This document shows, in pieces, positions 25,165-37,760 of a stretch of DNA of 64,000 nt. The position numbers and the translations under genes are program-made. Origin of the DNA: Sympetrum striolatum (Eukaryota; Arthropoda; Insecta; Odonata; Libellulidae). The stretch lies in NCBI GenBank assembly GCA_947579665.1, contig OX388351.1:56924939-56988938 (forward strand), in the 5' to 3' direction. Every line of letters starts with the position of its first letter. The stretch's first letter is position 1. The notes beneath the pieces are model-generated. The model made no database searches, was not told the DNA's origin, and saw nothing but the letters and a program-made list of their open reading frames with translations.

Positions 25165-26051
25165 CCATCTAAATACTTGGGAGTCACATTAACGGAAAAC
25201 TTGGACTGGGGGCCACATGTAAATAAAATTGTGTCGAAAGCGCTAAAAACACTGCACTTCGTAATGAGAAATTTGAAGGGAAGTAGCAATGAAACGAAGG
25301 AATTGGGGTACAAATCGATAGTGAGGCCAATTTTAGAGTACGCAACCAATGTGTGGGATCCGCATGACAAATTAAATACTAGAAAAATTGAAAAAGTTCA
25401 AAGAAAGGCAGCAAGATACGTATTGGGTAGGCACAAGAAGATGGACAGCGTAAGTGAGATGTTGGGAATCCTCGGCTGGGATACGTTGGAGAAACGGAGA
25501 AAAGTTAACAGATTGATAGGTGTATTTCAGACTAGAACAGGAGGTGATGCTTGGGAAGAACTGAAGACCAGAATGGAAACGCCAAACTACATAGGAAAAG
25601 GGGATCACGAGTATAAATTAAAACTGAGGAAGCAAAGAACGGATGCAGCGAAATTTTCATTCATAAATAGAAGGATAAATGAAAGGATTAGGTTACCTGA
25701 AGGAGTGCTTAAACCCTTACCGAAAAATATAAAAGAATTTAAAAATAGACTCAAAAATTTATAGTTGCAAAATTATTATTCGTATATAAATAAGATATAT
25801 TTGTATCTTTAGACAACCATGTATTGAACGGGAATAGTTTATGTTAAAATTGTGTTTTTTGTTTTAAAGGGATGGAAATTTGTTGTACGATTATGATTCA
25901 GACTAGTATGTAACATTGTATTGTGTAAGACTTTAATTTGTGAATTTGTCATATATGTTATTTGGAAAATTGTAGACAAACTCGCAAATTGTTACCACCG
26001 GACTAGTTGTCCATTTGTAACACCTGTATTTATAATAATAATAATAATAAA
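25165..26051 (+). mobile_element. 5'-truncated LINE: reverse transcriptase C-terminus, 3'UTR and tail
   Basis: An open frame from about 25171 to 25764 reads KYLGVTLTENLDWGPHV and later YATNVWDPH followed by KVQRKAARYVLG. These are the blocks that follow the catalytic core of non-LTR retrotransposon reverse transcriptases of the CR1/Jockey-like group; the last residues are KNRLKNL before the stop. About 265 bp of 3'UTR follow, ending in an (ATA)n run at 26031-26051, the usual LINE 3' tail. The catalytic FADD-type motif and the endonuclease are absent because the copy is 5' truncated. The remaining frame is intact, which suggests a fairly recent insertion. Clade assignment is tentative. Confidence 0.9.
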
Positions 26052-26162
26052 GCCATATAGAATGAAACCTTTTAAAATATCTTGTGCTAGGGTTAAACCT
26101 TAATTTGAATCTATATTTTTTTAAATATCCCTTTAGCTATTTGTACCTGCAAATCTTACTAT

Positions 26163-26290
26163 CTGTTGAAGTATTGTTAAAAGTGCTTTGACAGCTCAGG
26201 CTATTTCGCACAAGGGCTCCTACCGGGAATCGAGCCCGGGACCGCTTTCGCCAAAGCCGAAAACGCTGCCCACAAGGCTATGCGTGGGCC
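26163..26290 (-). mobile_element. tRNA-derived SINE, copy A
   Basis: Read on the minus strand, the element starts GGCCCACGCATAGCC, carries a B-box-like GGCTCGATTCC, then GGAGCC, and continues into a short body (TGCGAAAT...GAGCTGTCAAAGCAC) and a TACTTCAAC tail. The head matches the copy at 59237-59369 throughout. It is flanked by AATCTTACTAT (26152-26162) and AATGTTACTAT (26292-26302), an 11-bp target-site duplication with one mismatch. Acceptor-stem pairing is damaged and the body is attached, so it is a SINE and not a functional tRNA. It sits about 110 bp beyond the LINE tail. Confidence 0.85.
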
Positions 26291-26302
26291 TAATGTTACT
26301 AT

Positions 26303-27540
26303 TTCTCAAGAGTATTTCGAATGGCATTATTAAAATAAACTTAACTTCACCTGCAGACAAATATTCTGACCATTGTTTTTATTTTAAATTTCTTAAAGGT
26401 CTTAAATGCATATGAAAATAATTATCAGCAAGACTAAGAACCTTCTCTGAATGATTATGAAGACCTTCCGTAAAGTCTACAGCGAAGCGCTAGTTTCTAG
26501 CAAATATCCCGTAAGATGGTACTGTAGTCCATTCGATAGTGTCTTGGTTGCTACACAGCACTCGGTCTCGGCAATTAGTGTTCAGGCGGCGGGAGACCCG
26601 CGTGAATCTCGTGTTGATCACGGGAAGGGGCGTCACGCAAGCAACGATGCCTTTTGAACGCACGCTCGAGGCGACATCGGGAGAGCACGATGAATGCCGT
26701 GTGGCGCGTGACAGCAAATGCCGCTGCAGTTAAGGCGTGATTATCTCCGAGTGGATCACGAAACGGCCTTAACCGTGGAATACTCTATCGGGGAAATTTC
26801 CGACGCCTTTAAGTGACTTTATTGAAGTGTTTCTCGCGATAAGCGCTGCTACAAACAATATCGTAAAAGAATTTCTCTGCTGTGTAAGGTAAGAGTTGTG
26901 TAAAACTGTATCTGATTCAATCAACTTCCGATTGACAACAGCAATGACAGAAGCCCTGGCAAATTAAACTCACTACCCTCTCTAGTGAATTGAAAAGATC
27001 CTAGATTTAAAACAAATCTTGTACCTAGTATAAAGTTCCTGAGCTACCGAATTAAAGTTAATCAAATCTTACAGTTACCGTTATTTCGATTTAATATAAT
27101 TTAAAATTTAAAAAATAAAAAGATTAAATTATAAATCTATCATTTTAACAATAATTATTCATGAAAAAGAAAATATTTGTTTTTTCTTCGTTTATAATTA
27201 AACCGATTGCGTTTTTTTTCAGTAAAAAATATTCCAAAATAGCAGTTCTAGATAGCATAGCCGTTGTGAATTAAATACTCCTTTTAAATGAGAAATTTAA
27301 GCAAATAATAACAATAACATTACTTTGCTTGTACTACATATTGGTCAATGATTCTTCTCCAAGTGCTTCATTCATTATATAAGTTTACAAGAATAAGACC
27401 AATGGCAATATCGGAAGTGGTTTTTCCTGAGCATTTGCGAAAATTTTAATCAATTATATTTATTTTATTTCCAGTATTCAACGATAGCTACTACGTTATT
27501 CGAACAATCTATTTTAAATTTGGAAAGTGGTTTCCCAGAT
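26303..27540. other. Non-coding stretch with a GC-rich patch
   Basis: A CpG-rich patch at about 26470-26790 carries short overlapping frames on both strands without protein character. The rest (26790-27540) is AT-rich with nothing recognised. Confidence 0.45.
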
Positions 27541-27559
27541 TTTCGAAAATAAAACGCGT

Positions 27560-27780
27560 TCGGTTTACAATTACATTTAAACCCTACAATCCTCCTATGG
27601 CGCGTGGCAGAGGGTATGAAACACAGACATCCTTATCTAACAGGGACAACTATTAGTTTCTGTAATACTTCGCGGAAAAAACGACCAAAAGTACTATCTG
27701 TCCTGGCAACTACTTCCCTGTACGAATTTTTTGCTTTCTCTCGAATATCGCGAAAGTTTATAACTGGGATAACATTATCA
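27560..27780 (+). repeat. Dispersed repeat, plus-oriented copy
   Basis: The segment ACATTTAAACCCTACAATCC through GGCGCGTGGCAGAGGGTA and GAAACACA aligns with the reverse complement of 44530-44612 over about 55 bp. The stretch after it (TTCGCGGAAAAAACGACC, then CCTGTACGA) resembles, from memory, a widespread insect repeat, but I cannot verify this. The right boundary is uncertain. The 115-codon frame at 27604-27951 falls inside it and is not a gene. Confidence 0.55.
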
Positions 27781-28349
27781 ACTATCTCCTCCCCGAAGAC
27801 GGTAGTGATAAATTCATCAAAAGTTTCCGTATTTACTCAAGTCTTCTATGGCTTAGAAAATTCCATCCAAGGGATTCTATCATACCCAAGACACTGCTGC
27901 CATATAAACTTTGATTTTGGCGAAATTGGTCCCTGGTTTAAATCCCGCTAATATTGCTTGATAAGGGTTGACTACAGAAAGGGCACCCGGCTGTAAAAAT
28001 CTCCGCCAATTCAAGCAATATAATCAATGATAATCATAAAAAATCATCATAATCCCATTTGTGATGGGAATAAGGCTAAGATAATTTCAATCAATTGAAG
28101 TTTGAAAATCAATATATGCTAACAAAGCAATGGTATGTATAATAGTATAAAAATTTCATTGACACGGGCGATTTACTCCCAATCTGTAGGATAAACCACA
28201 TGATGCATAAAAAATAACATTAATTCGAATAAACAATGGCATTGCTAAAAATATCCTAAACTACGGTAAATACTTCATTCGTTAAGATATTCCAATGTTG
28301 GAAAGAACAAACCAGAAGAGCTTATGCTGTGTATTTAATTGATAGCTTC
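27781..28349. other. AT-rich non-coding stretch
   Basis: Nothing recognised beyond the possible tail of the preceding repeat. Confidence 0.45.
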
Positions 28350-29060
28350 CATTCCTCATGCGCTTTCATGAATGTAGATACCCCGTAAATGCATTCGTTT
28401 ACTCAACGACGCTCTTCGCTAAATCAGCAATAGATTTTCAAATTCAGGAACTACCCGCCACTTCATTTCGCTCAAAGGCATTACATTCCCCGGAATTAGA
28501 AAGTGGAATGCGTTCCGAAATTTCTTTTGCGCAAGTTCATCCTCTCCTTGAATGGGAGCACCATAAAAATTTTCGGGGATGTATTATACATAAGGGTACG
28601 TTTTGTCAAGCGGATGTTCTCGACCTCATTTCTGCGCCTTATCTAACTTTCTAGGCGAGCCTTAATGTCGCTCGGCACCTCGAATGAGTCACATTTACCG
28701 CAACTTGTCTTCCTCGAACTCTCATTCAAAATTTCGATGAATTGATGGGACAACGTTCTTTTATTCGGTGCTAATGCGAGTGTCTAGCCCGTGCTGCCGT
28801 ATCTTCCCTCGTAGGCCACTGCGGCGCTCTCCCCCGACATTTTCCCTTCCGTTATTGCTTTCTAAACGAGATTATTTGGGAATAAATAAGAGCGGCTCGC
28901 AAGTACGAACATCTGCTCTGAAAGGAGCGTCACGTTCGGCCCACAAATGGACGGCGGAAGGAACCTTTTGTGGAAATGTTTGCTTTTATTGCAAACACGG
29001 GCAAAAAAGAGTTGTAACGCATTTGGTTATAGAAGGGAATTCACGATAGGAAAATACCCT
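28350..29060. other. GC-richer non-coding island
   Basis: Open frames at 28358-28654 and 28768-29049 have no recognisable family or splice signals. Confidence 0.4.
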
Positions 29061-31399
29061 CTGTATTTAGTAATATTTCCACCATAGATTCTCTCTGTGC
29101 TCTATTTGCATGTCCCCAGGTGAAACAAATTTTAACGAAACTGGCTATAGAATTCAAGATCAACATATTGAATGATACCCAATGATATTCAAAAACATCC
29201 GTACGTTTCCTAGTAAAGAAGATTTCCATAATTCATGCATTTGAAAGAGAGGTCGCAAGAATATTGCGCTTGCCTTCCTCTTCATTATTCTGTTGAGGTT
29301 TTATTTAGCAAAGAATTGAATCTTTATTATTTTTAACGTATTACTGGCAAAGTAGTCTTACATTTTGGTGTACCATTTTAAATATAATTTAATCTTTAAA
29401 TTTACTTATTTATTTATTACATACCGTATTTGACGGCATATAAGACGCACCCTCATTAAGTTGGCACTCACAAAAAAAAAAGTTTTAATAGTCCGTGCGA
29501 AAGCACGGTACCACAATAACCTAAAATGTAGTTTCCTTTAGTTGTCACGTTTCGTAAAAGCCAAATATTAACACAATCATTGAATGCAATTATGAAATAG
29601 GTAGTATAGACCACCTGGGCTAAAAATAGCATTCAGTATTGAAAGTATTGAATTGAATAAATAATGTAAATAATTAAAAATATTAAAAATGGTCAAATTA
29701 AATTATTCAATTCTTGGTATTCATGGTTTAAAATTAATGGTTGGCCGATTTTTCTAAACACCTTTTAAAACGTCGGCATAAGTTTGAAAACTTAGTTTGT
29801 AAACAATCGCATAACTCCACAAAGTACCTCCACTTCAAAAATAGCTATTACAGCTCCCGGAATCCTCAAAGTATGCTAAATTATAATAAAACGGCTTTAT
29901 TTAGGAAAAGAGAGTAAATGAGAAAAAGGGTAGAACAATTATGGGTAAAATATTTCCAGGCAGAATCAAAACACATTGAAACGTATATTTTCATCTGGAA
30001 GATGAGTTGACTCGAAAAAGAGAGCATGTAAACAGAGAACGTTGGTAGAGCCGCTCCCAATGCCTGCGTCACGTATCGAGGGACACAATTTCGCACCATT
30101 CAAAGTTATAATCAATGAAAACTCGCTGACATACTCATCCAGATTAAACAGCTTTATCAGTTGTTTGTTCATACTCTTGGATCTGAAGCCATCGGCGTCA
30201 CAAACGTACGATTTGAATATGCATACAATTTCATAGAATATTTTTTCTCGTTGCTGCTTGAAGCGAAGCCGATAACGCGCGAGTTGGAAGAGAAGTTCTA
30301 GTTCATTGGTAGCGATTGTGAGTACACAATGCTCTCTGTCTCTGAAAGAACGCTATTCATACAATTATTACAAAGGTTATTCGAGCCGAAATTTTTTACC
30401 TTCGGAGCGCTGCAGTTTACGATAACAATTTGTTTTCTCAATTCAGCGACTGATTTCCGTAAATGCTTTTTCAATGGTGGAATACATTTGAGAGAACTGA
30501 AGCTATCAATGCGTGTGGTTATGGATCAGAATAAACATTTTAGGAATTTTCGGGGCACTAAACAGAAAGAGCTACGTAATTGAATCATATTGCGGATGGT
30601 TACATTTTACTGAGAAATTACTCTACTGGAAGAGAAATTGGACGAATTCCATCAATTTAAACTGAAACGTAAAATGTTAAACAAATAAACGCTTAACATA
30701 GACCACAGAAATTGAAATATCGGTTATGAAATAAAGGGAAACATGAGTCAAGGTCACTATGCAATGAAACCAGAAAGTTTGGATCTTATGAAAGAATTTG
30801 AAAATAGTTGCATTGAGATCAAATAAACTACAAATCGAGAGACTAACGGTTATTTACTAAACTTAAAATATATTAATTTATGAAAATGAGGAATTTCATG
30901 GCTCAATGCAAAGGATGTCATTCTATAAAGAAAATTTCTTTACTCCCTTTTCTCAGTAAAACACTGAGTTAAAAACTGAGTAAAACATACTGCAGTTACA
31001 AAATTTTTCATGGAAAACAGTTATGACTCTTTCACAAGATATACTTTTATGTTCTTCGTCATATTTCATAGATTGTGATAAATGAGTTTTAAAGTATTTG
31101 TAAATATCCGATAATTATTCTGGCTTTTTCCTCAGTTGCTCTTTATATCATAAGCACGAACATAAGCCACTTACTATTAAGTTTAGAGGAACCAAAACTC
31201 AGGAAAACGCATTCCTTGAGTTGAGCTTAATCTCCGAGAATTTTTTCCGTTTAGCCCGATATACTTGTCACCTAAAACATACTCTATTCCTCGCGTGAAA
31301 CAAAGAACTTGCCGAGAGTGAAATATAGATAAATATTGATTTTTTTATTTATAATTAGTTTCAAGCCGATGTTTTGAATGGGACATTTGTTATTACTTT
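29061..31399. other. AT-rich non-coding stretch
   Basis: Contains one possible transposon terminus at 29429-29460 (listed separately) and a slightly GC-richer patch at 30030-30580. No gene is supported. Confidence 0.5.
29429..29460 (+). repeat. Possible MITE terminus
   Basis: ACCGTATTTGACGG followed by CATATAAGACGCACCC resembles the terminal sequence of MITEs seen in many animals (a PyrCGTATTT...TATAAGACGCACC pattern). The matching inverted end is not found downstream, so this would be a solo or truncated end. Based on memory of the motif only. Confidence 0.35.
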
Positions 31400-32090
31400 T
31401 TATTTCCAAGAGCGTGATTCGGGGTGACGAAATGACGGCTGCGAATAAACCTCATCGAGGTTTGAAGAGTTAAAGATTAATAACTCGAGAGGCGAAGAAA
31501 CAAAACTGATCTGCGAATCAAAACTCCCCTTCATTCTGAATTCGTGACGGAACACTCTGACCCGGGTTGGACGGTCTCTTTAAAATTTAGTTTTCAGCTC
31601 GACAAGTTGTCTTCCTTGCTTTATCGCCTCCATTCCGTCTCCGGGAAGATGGCGTGACCAGAGCGCTTAGGCACACTGGGTCTAGCCATCCGATCTGCAT
31701 TTGTCAGAGGTCTTCGGGGTGAGGAATAACCAGTGGAGATGCCGCACGGAACAAGTGAAAAGTATTGCTCGTGACTAAGTCAACAGATGTGTTTACGGCA
31801 ATGCGTCTTGCAGGAGTGGAGGCAAAAATATGAGTGGTTCTGGGACATATTTCGTGCAGAAGTCTGAGATACGACAATTTGGAAAATATTACCGTTCGCC
31901 GCACCTCCACGAAACCTATTCATCCCTAACCGTAAATAATACGCTGAGCGCGGAACCGTATATCGTCTTAAGTATTTGAAATATGCGCACCTTCTATATG
32001 TGACCAAAATATCACATTGGGTCGTATTTATAGGAATTACGGGGAAATGTTTCCGCGGCTAGCCTTGAGTCGGCTGAAGAACATAATGGA
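31400..32090. other. GC-richer non-coding island
   Basis: Raised GC and CpG content. Overlapping minus-strand frames (31704-31910, 31780-32007) show no family. Confidence 0.4.
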
Positions 32091-33289
32091 AGGACTTTAA
32101 GGGAATACACAATTCTAAAAGGACACAACTGCCGCATATCCCAAGGGTATGGACAGCGTAAGATATGTTTCATAGATTGAATATCCAGCACAGTATGGCT
32201 GCTGAATGGGGATATGGAGTATATAAAATTTGAAAGGACTTAAGAGGTAAAATATCATTTGAAGTGAGGTCTCAACTTATTTTTGAAACCAGCCTTTTAA
32301 TAATCATTATCTTACTTTTCTATTCATTAATTCTACAATAATTAATCACTTCATGAACCGTTCAAGCTATATAAACAGTTAAATTCACTTTATCTCCAAT
32401 ACAGTTATCCTCAAGGGCACCAGTAACTAGAGAATTGAGGAAATGGACTGCTCGTGGAAATAAACGAACACATTGATACGAAATGAATGAAAGAAATGCA
32501 TTGAGCATTTTTAATAGTTTAAATAGATTATGAATAGAGTCTTCTTTCCTTATTGAATATCTGCCATTAGCGTGTGTGAAATTGCTACATTAAACATTAT
32601 GAATTCGAAATATATTAGACTACGGGTAATCCACGGCAAATTTCATAGCCAAAATAAGGTGTTACAGTTGATGTAAATAACACGGATAGTTACTTATTTG
32701 GCGAGAAAAATTGCTATTCAATAATACAGATTTAACTAAAAGCAATCAATTTTTAGAAATTTTCCAAATATATTTAAAACTTCGCTTACAAGTTTCACGT
32801 TATTATGTCATGAAACAGACTCAAAGCTACGTTTGTAGTTCAATGTTTTGAGATAAGACCTGCGATAATTATGTGGTATTAAAGTCCTAAATATAAGATC
32901 TTATAGTTTACTTCATGAAGTAACGTTTGGAAGTCATTATCAAAATAATGATTTAAAAAGTTTTATTGTAATCGGAATGAAATGATTGATTTCGGACACA
33001 ACGAAGAATCAGAGCCAAATATGCTGCCTTTGTGGCTATCCCAGAACCCAAAGTTAATAAAAAAAATATCAAATTTATTATAAATAGAACACAATAAAGT
33101 CATTAATTTTAATTAATAACGGAGGAATTCCCTGGTAAATGAATGTGAAAATGCCAACCGGTTGAAGCGTGCTATTTTAATCTTAACAAAAATACTAATT
33201 TAGATTTATATTCCCTTCAGCCGTCCCAATACAACCGAAAATACCTTTATACACCATCGATTCCATTCTCACAATCCGTCAGAATAAAT
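32091..33289. other. AT-rich non-coding stretch
   Basis: Nothing recognised. Confidence 0.5.
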
Positions 33290-34100
33290 TGCCCAAACGA
33301 GTCGCTATCTGATTAGAACCCGAAGAAATGTTTACTCGGCCGAAATTCGAAAACGCGGGTTGCAGTACGCGCTCTTAAATGTGGGAGCGAGATAAGGGGA
33401 ACGGAAAAGAAACGGCGATATTGCGTGAGAATTCGGAGTACAAATGGCGGCTGCATTGTGGGGAAACCGAGGAAAAGGCTATCCGAGATTCCCAAGATGC
33501 GGCGGTCACGCTTGGCACGAAAGCGCCGCGGGGGAGCGGAGAAACAAACACGTGGGGCCCATAATGGGCGCCCCACATAAAGAGCCAGCTTTTATGCTTT
33601 TATGATCGGGCGATCGCTCACCGAGGCGTAATTACGGCGTCGAGGGAGTTGCGATGATGAAAACTTGTGCGGGGAATAATCTGTTTGCGACGCCACCTGC
33701 TGGAAGAAAGAGAAAGCTCGAGAGGGCGTCGTTACGGCCTCACGGGCGACGCGATATCGTGACTCCGCGGTCTTTTAGATTAACCTTTTGAATTGGGAGA
33801 TGACGGCTAGGGTTTATCACGGCGGCTTTCAAATTGAAAAGGGCCGTAGAGTAGCGGAGGCATTTATAAAGACGTAAATCTCGAAATAAACGTGTTAAAG
33901 TGGGACTCGTGAAATCGGAGTCCCACACAAAGCCAAGCCTCTCGCTTAAAAGCTCGAAAAAGAAGATCCCGAGGAATTTATTCGACGCTTAAGTCTTTAA
34001 GTGTTTCGCTCGGGACGTTTGGCTGATTTTCGAATGTGGATCTTCTCTTCACCTGCTTCTGACTGCATCAAATCCCCTCGTCGTTTTTAATGCTTGCGGG
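33290..34100. other. CpG-rich non-coding island
   Basis: One of the most GC- and CpG-rich parts of the window (for example GGCGGTCACGC and CGCCGCGGGGGAGCG). Frames exist on both strands and none resembles a protein. It could be a regulatory region or promoter-like CpG cluster; no core promoter motif can be pinned. Confidence 0.4.
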
Positions 34101-35499
34101 ACCTTTAAGTTTAGGATTTTGATTTTACTACAGGAAGAAGGTAAATTCTCTCACTAATCGAGGCCTCGATTTCGAACCTCAATTTGCTTTATCTGGTGAA
34201 GAATTAAATATGCACAATATAACGCAGACCAAAGACTTATCCCTACTTTTATCTCTTCGTTTCCCCACAGGTAATTGGAAAAGGCTCGAATACTTCTTCT
34301 TAGATTGCTGCAGTCTCATCCTGTTCTTAAGAAAAAATAATAATTTCCTCGTCATTTCTCTTAAATTCCGTACCTCTCTTGTAGAGATAGTGATTTTTCT
34401 TATTAATCGTTGTTAAATAAATTTCTATGCACTAAGAGAATATAGCAAAGTTAACGTATAATATTTATAGATAAGGTAGACCACTTTCTAAAACCTTTCA
34501 AACCTGACCCAAAGAAAGAATTTACTTACTAGCCAAGCATCCCCGACGTTCAGGGATTTCATATTGTCAATGATATGGCTGTTTGTGCTCGCAACCGCAA
34601 AAGGTAAATTTTATGAGTGGTATAAATATTGAAGCTTTACCTAATAAAATTGTCATTTTAACACATAATTTACCTATTTATAAAATCAAATCACAAATAA
34701 TTATGTATATCGTAAAAAATGAAGTTTTACAAGTTATCGGAGAGCTATGAGATAAAAATTAAAATGGAGGTTTTTTTTTAATGCAAGAGGTCATGAACTA
34801 GAAACAGAGATTAAACGAAACTCTAACCTTAAAAAAGCAGAGAATTTTTATACGAAGATAGAAACATGAAACTAGGGCTTGCAGCCCAGCTACTTTGAAT
34901 TATCTTCTTACGTTAATATATCGGGACGCCAGAGCATTTCAAGATAACTGTGAATAAATTATAACCTATGAGTTATTCAATGTATCAGTAGTGATAGTTT
35001 ATTCACAAAAAATCAGCACACAATTACGTTAATAGCTGGATTTAAATTAAAGTAAAAAGATGGAATTGGAATAGGTTGATAATACCTTTTAGTAATTTTG
35101 CCATTTATCTATCTATGAGGCAGACTTTACCTTTCGCCCTTTAACGCACGGAAGGGCATGGAACAAAGAGCTTTCTAAAGATAGGCATTATAAAGCTCAA
35201 GTCGGGAAGGATATATATAGAATTAAAGCTCCACACATTTCTGCTTTCTCACCGTCTCAAATATATAAAGTGCCCATATGCAATTCGTTTCAATTAAGCG
35301 CAGCTAAAACTCCCGAACAGAAAACTCGGATGAACTCGGCATACAACCGCTCGGCGTTATTAAATTCGCTCAAATGCAACCAAACGCAAAAGTTTCACAT
35401 AATTAAATCAACCTATTTTCAACGGAGCAAATCGTTACAGGATGGCGAACAAGTTGAATCATTAAAAGTTTCAGCTTTGGCTGGTAAGGATTGGGAAAA
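34101..35499. other. AT-rich non-coding stretch
   Basis: No gene supported. A tiny frame at 34571 (MIWLFVLATAK followed by a GTAAAT) was considered as a signal-peptide exon and set aside. Confidence 0.45.
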
Positions 35500-35940
35500 A
35501 TAAAAGTTAAACAAAACTGACACCGCATCTGTGCCTCTCCTTGCTAATCCACGCGGTCCCGTAATCCAGTGCTGCGGTCGCTCAAATGTGGCCGGAATTC
35601 ATGAATGCCGAATGCAGGAGAATGCATGATGGAGGGGAATCATGGGAAGACTTAAAACGGCCCTCTGGCACGAGAGATGTCCGCAGTGATGAAGTAACTG
35701 CCCTTCTCTTCCCACGGGACTGCTTATCCTGCCATCAACACTCTTTCATCTTCCCTTGCTCTTCTTCTTCCTCGAATTTCGCTTTCCCCAAGAAACTTTT
35801 ACCATTCCGACTTCCCTCTCTTTTGACCCCGTTCTCGACTTCGTTTCAGAGACGTCTTAAATTTATAATCGGACGGTTTCTTCTAATTTTCCGGCGTAGG
35901 TGAGGTAAGGGCGAGCGTGCTAGCGAAGCGGCCGGATTCG
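35500..35940. other. GC-richer non-coding island
   Basis: The 105-codon plus-strand frame (35586-35903) turns Ser/Phe-rich after a pyrimidine tract and has no recognisable family. Confidence 0.4.
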
Positions 35941-36845
35941 GACCCTGGCTGAATAATGAAAGTATGAGTCTGTTCGTTGTTATTGCCACAATCGTAATGG
36001 CCAATGTTAGGTTATGATGGGGTTTTGGTGTATAGATAACTGTGAAATTAAATGTATCTCTTAATTTTGTATTTATTCCTTCATATGCCCTAATATCACT
36101 CAACTAAGTATAAAACTAAATATAACCTAAAAATGATACTAAGAATAACCTAAAGATAATCTTTCTGTCCCAATCTTATCCGCTGTCTTAATGAAAGTTT
36201 TTTTGTTAATGTGTTTTATCTTCTTTATTCTATAATTTTATTGTATTTTCTTCTTTTGTCTTTTTTAAAAGTATTTTAGACTTTAGTATTTTCATCATGT
36301 TTTTGCTTGTATTTTTAATTCTTGTCTCGTTCCGAATATTTGACGAGCTTTTATTAAGCGAAATCCTGTTCATGCTAATTTAATACTCGAAGTATTTTGG
36401 TAAGAGACAGCGCATCAAACTATCAACTCCTTTGCCTTCTTTTTAACGTTTAACTTATAACATAATTTGTAAACTCTTGCGATATTTCCTAAAATGAATG
36501 GTAATAGGCACGCTAAAATAAGAGGAAAGTAATAAAGCATTTTATGTGATTTTTGAGAAAGAACTATCAGAGAATTTCTATAATATAATTTTCCTGAAAT
36601 AGTTTTACTTTTTTATAATACTCGTACTAATTTAAGTATTTTTTCGTAGATTTATAAAAGCATTTCCCCATTTCGGCCTCTCTTTTTTCCTATCCTTAAT
36701 ACCTCTTTCTCGGAATATTTCATGAAATAGGTTTCGAAGTAAGATGAGTTTTGTAAGTCTCCAACTCGTTCATAAATAAAGCCTGTATCAAAATCCACTG
36801 TTTTGGCCTCTACTTTGTGGTAGCTCTTCATGATGAAGATAGAAG
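35941..36845. other. AT-rich non-coding stretch
   Basis: Nothing recognised. Confidence 0.5.
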
Positions 36846-36898
36846 AAAACACTTATGCACGATACCACAGAATGTGTGATATCGTGTATAAGTGTTTT
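36846..36898. repeat. Hairpin with 22-bp arms
   Basis: AAAACACTTATGCACGATAC... (36846-36867) pairs with 36877-36898 with two mismatches and a 9-base loop. The 13-bp string AAAGCCTGTATCA occurs on both sides, at 36778-36790 and 36913-36925, which might be a target-site duplication of a 122-bp element containing the hairpin. Confidence 0.75.
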
Positions 36899-37149
36899 AT
36901 TCCTCCTCCATCAAAGCCTGTATCATTATTATTTAAATAATTGTAAAAAATGCATTGCTGGTATTTTTCGAGAAATATTGGAGGTATTCCACAAATAAAG
37001 AGTTGGTAATTTAGAGATATGCGTAACTTAGGTGAGTTCTTAACGATGAAGCCCGAAAAAATATGTTTGACCTACTTCATAGCGAAACCTTGGTGGAATG
37101 ATGCACAAAAAGAGGTGGGAAAATTCCATAAAAAACTCACGGCTGTTCA
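36899..37149. other. AT-rich spacer
   Basis: Nothing recognised. Confidence 0.45.
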
Positions 37150-37760
37150 TAAATTAAGGCCTCAATAGTCCGGCTTCTCGAAATAAATTCGACCGTGAGA
37201 AAAGAGCTGGAAGCTTCCCTCGCCACCAGTAAGCAATGCTATCATTTGGAAAATTCATACGGTGTTTTTGATATTCATAACATTCATTTCGCATCTCCCG
37301 TTTTTTAATCGCATTGTGCCAGAAAGGAAAAGTTTTCCGCCAAGTCGGAAAGTTAAATATCTGCTCGAGAGGGAAGAAATTTCGGAAATAAAGGGAAGTT
37401 TTATTTTCCGAGAATTCAACAATTCCGCCCACTGCCTTCTCACAATCCTTCCCTTCCTTCACTCAGCCACACTTTACGGAAAACGCTCCCTTTTAAACTT
37501 CCAATCCCCTCTTAATAACCTCTTTTCGACACCGGAGTCGCTTTGGAAAGCGAGACTGAATATCTTCCCGAAAGAACCGGCTCGGAATGAATGCGGACAC
37601 ACGTCCCTCCAAGGTCCCCTTATGCTTCAACGCTGTATTAAAAAGCAGTTGATTGCATTACCTCTTCGCAAATATCCCCCCCTCTCTTATTTATATTCCG
37701 CCGATGAAGGGAGGAATGGGCACGAAGCGGTTAGCATCTAATCATGCTTCTCACACTCCC
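37150..37760. other. GC-richer non-coding island
   Basis: A 159-codon plus-strand frame (37262-37741) overlaps 102- and 62-codon minus-strand frames. None resembles a protein, and the mutual overlap argues for compositional frames. Confidence 0.4.

Noticed and set aside
26216..26290. Functional tRNA gene
   Set aside because: Acceptor ends no longer pair (GGCCCAC against GGAGCC) and it is clearly the same SINE family.
27604..27951. 115-codon plus-strand frame as a gene
   Set aside because: Starts within a dispersed repeat core shared with 44.5 kb and has no domain.
34571..34604. MIWLFVLATAK followed by GTAAAT as a mini signal-peptide exon on the plus strand
   Set aside because: Too short to judge, weak start context, opposite strand to the Ig exon and no partner exon.
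37262..37741. 159-codon plus-strand frame as a gene
   Set aside because: Overlaps comparable frames on the minus strand, and none resembles a protein.
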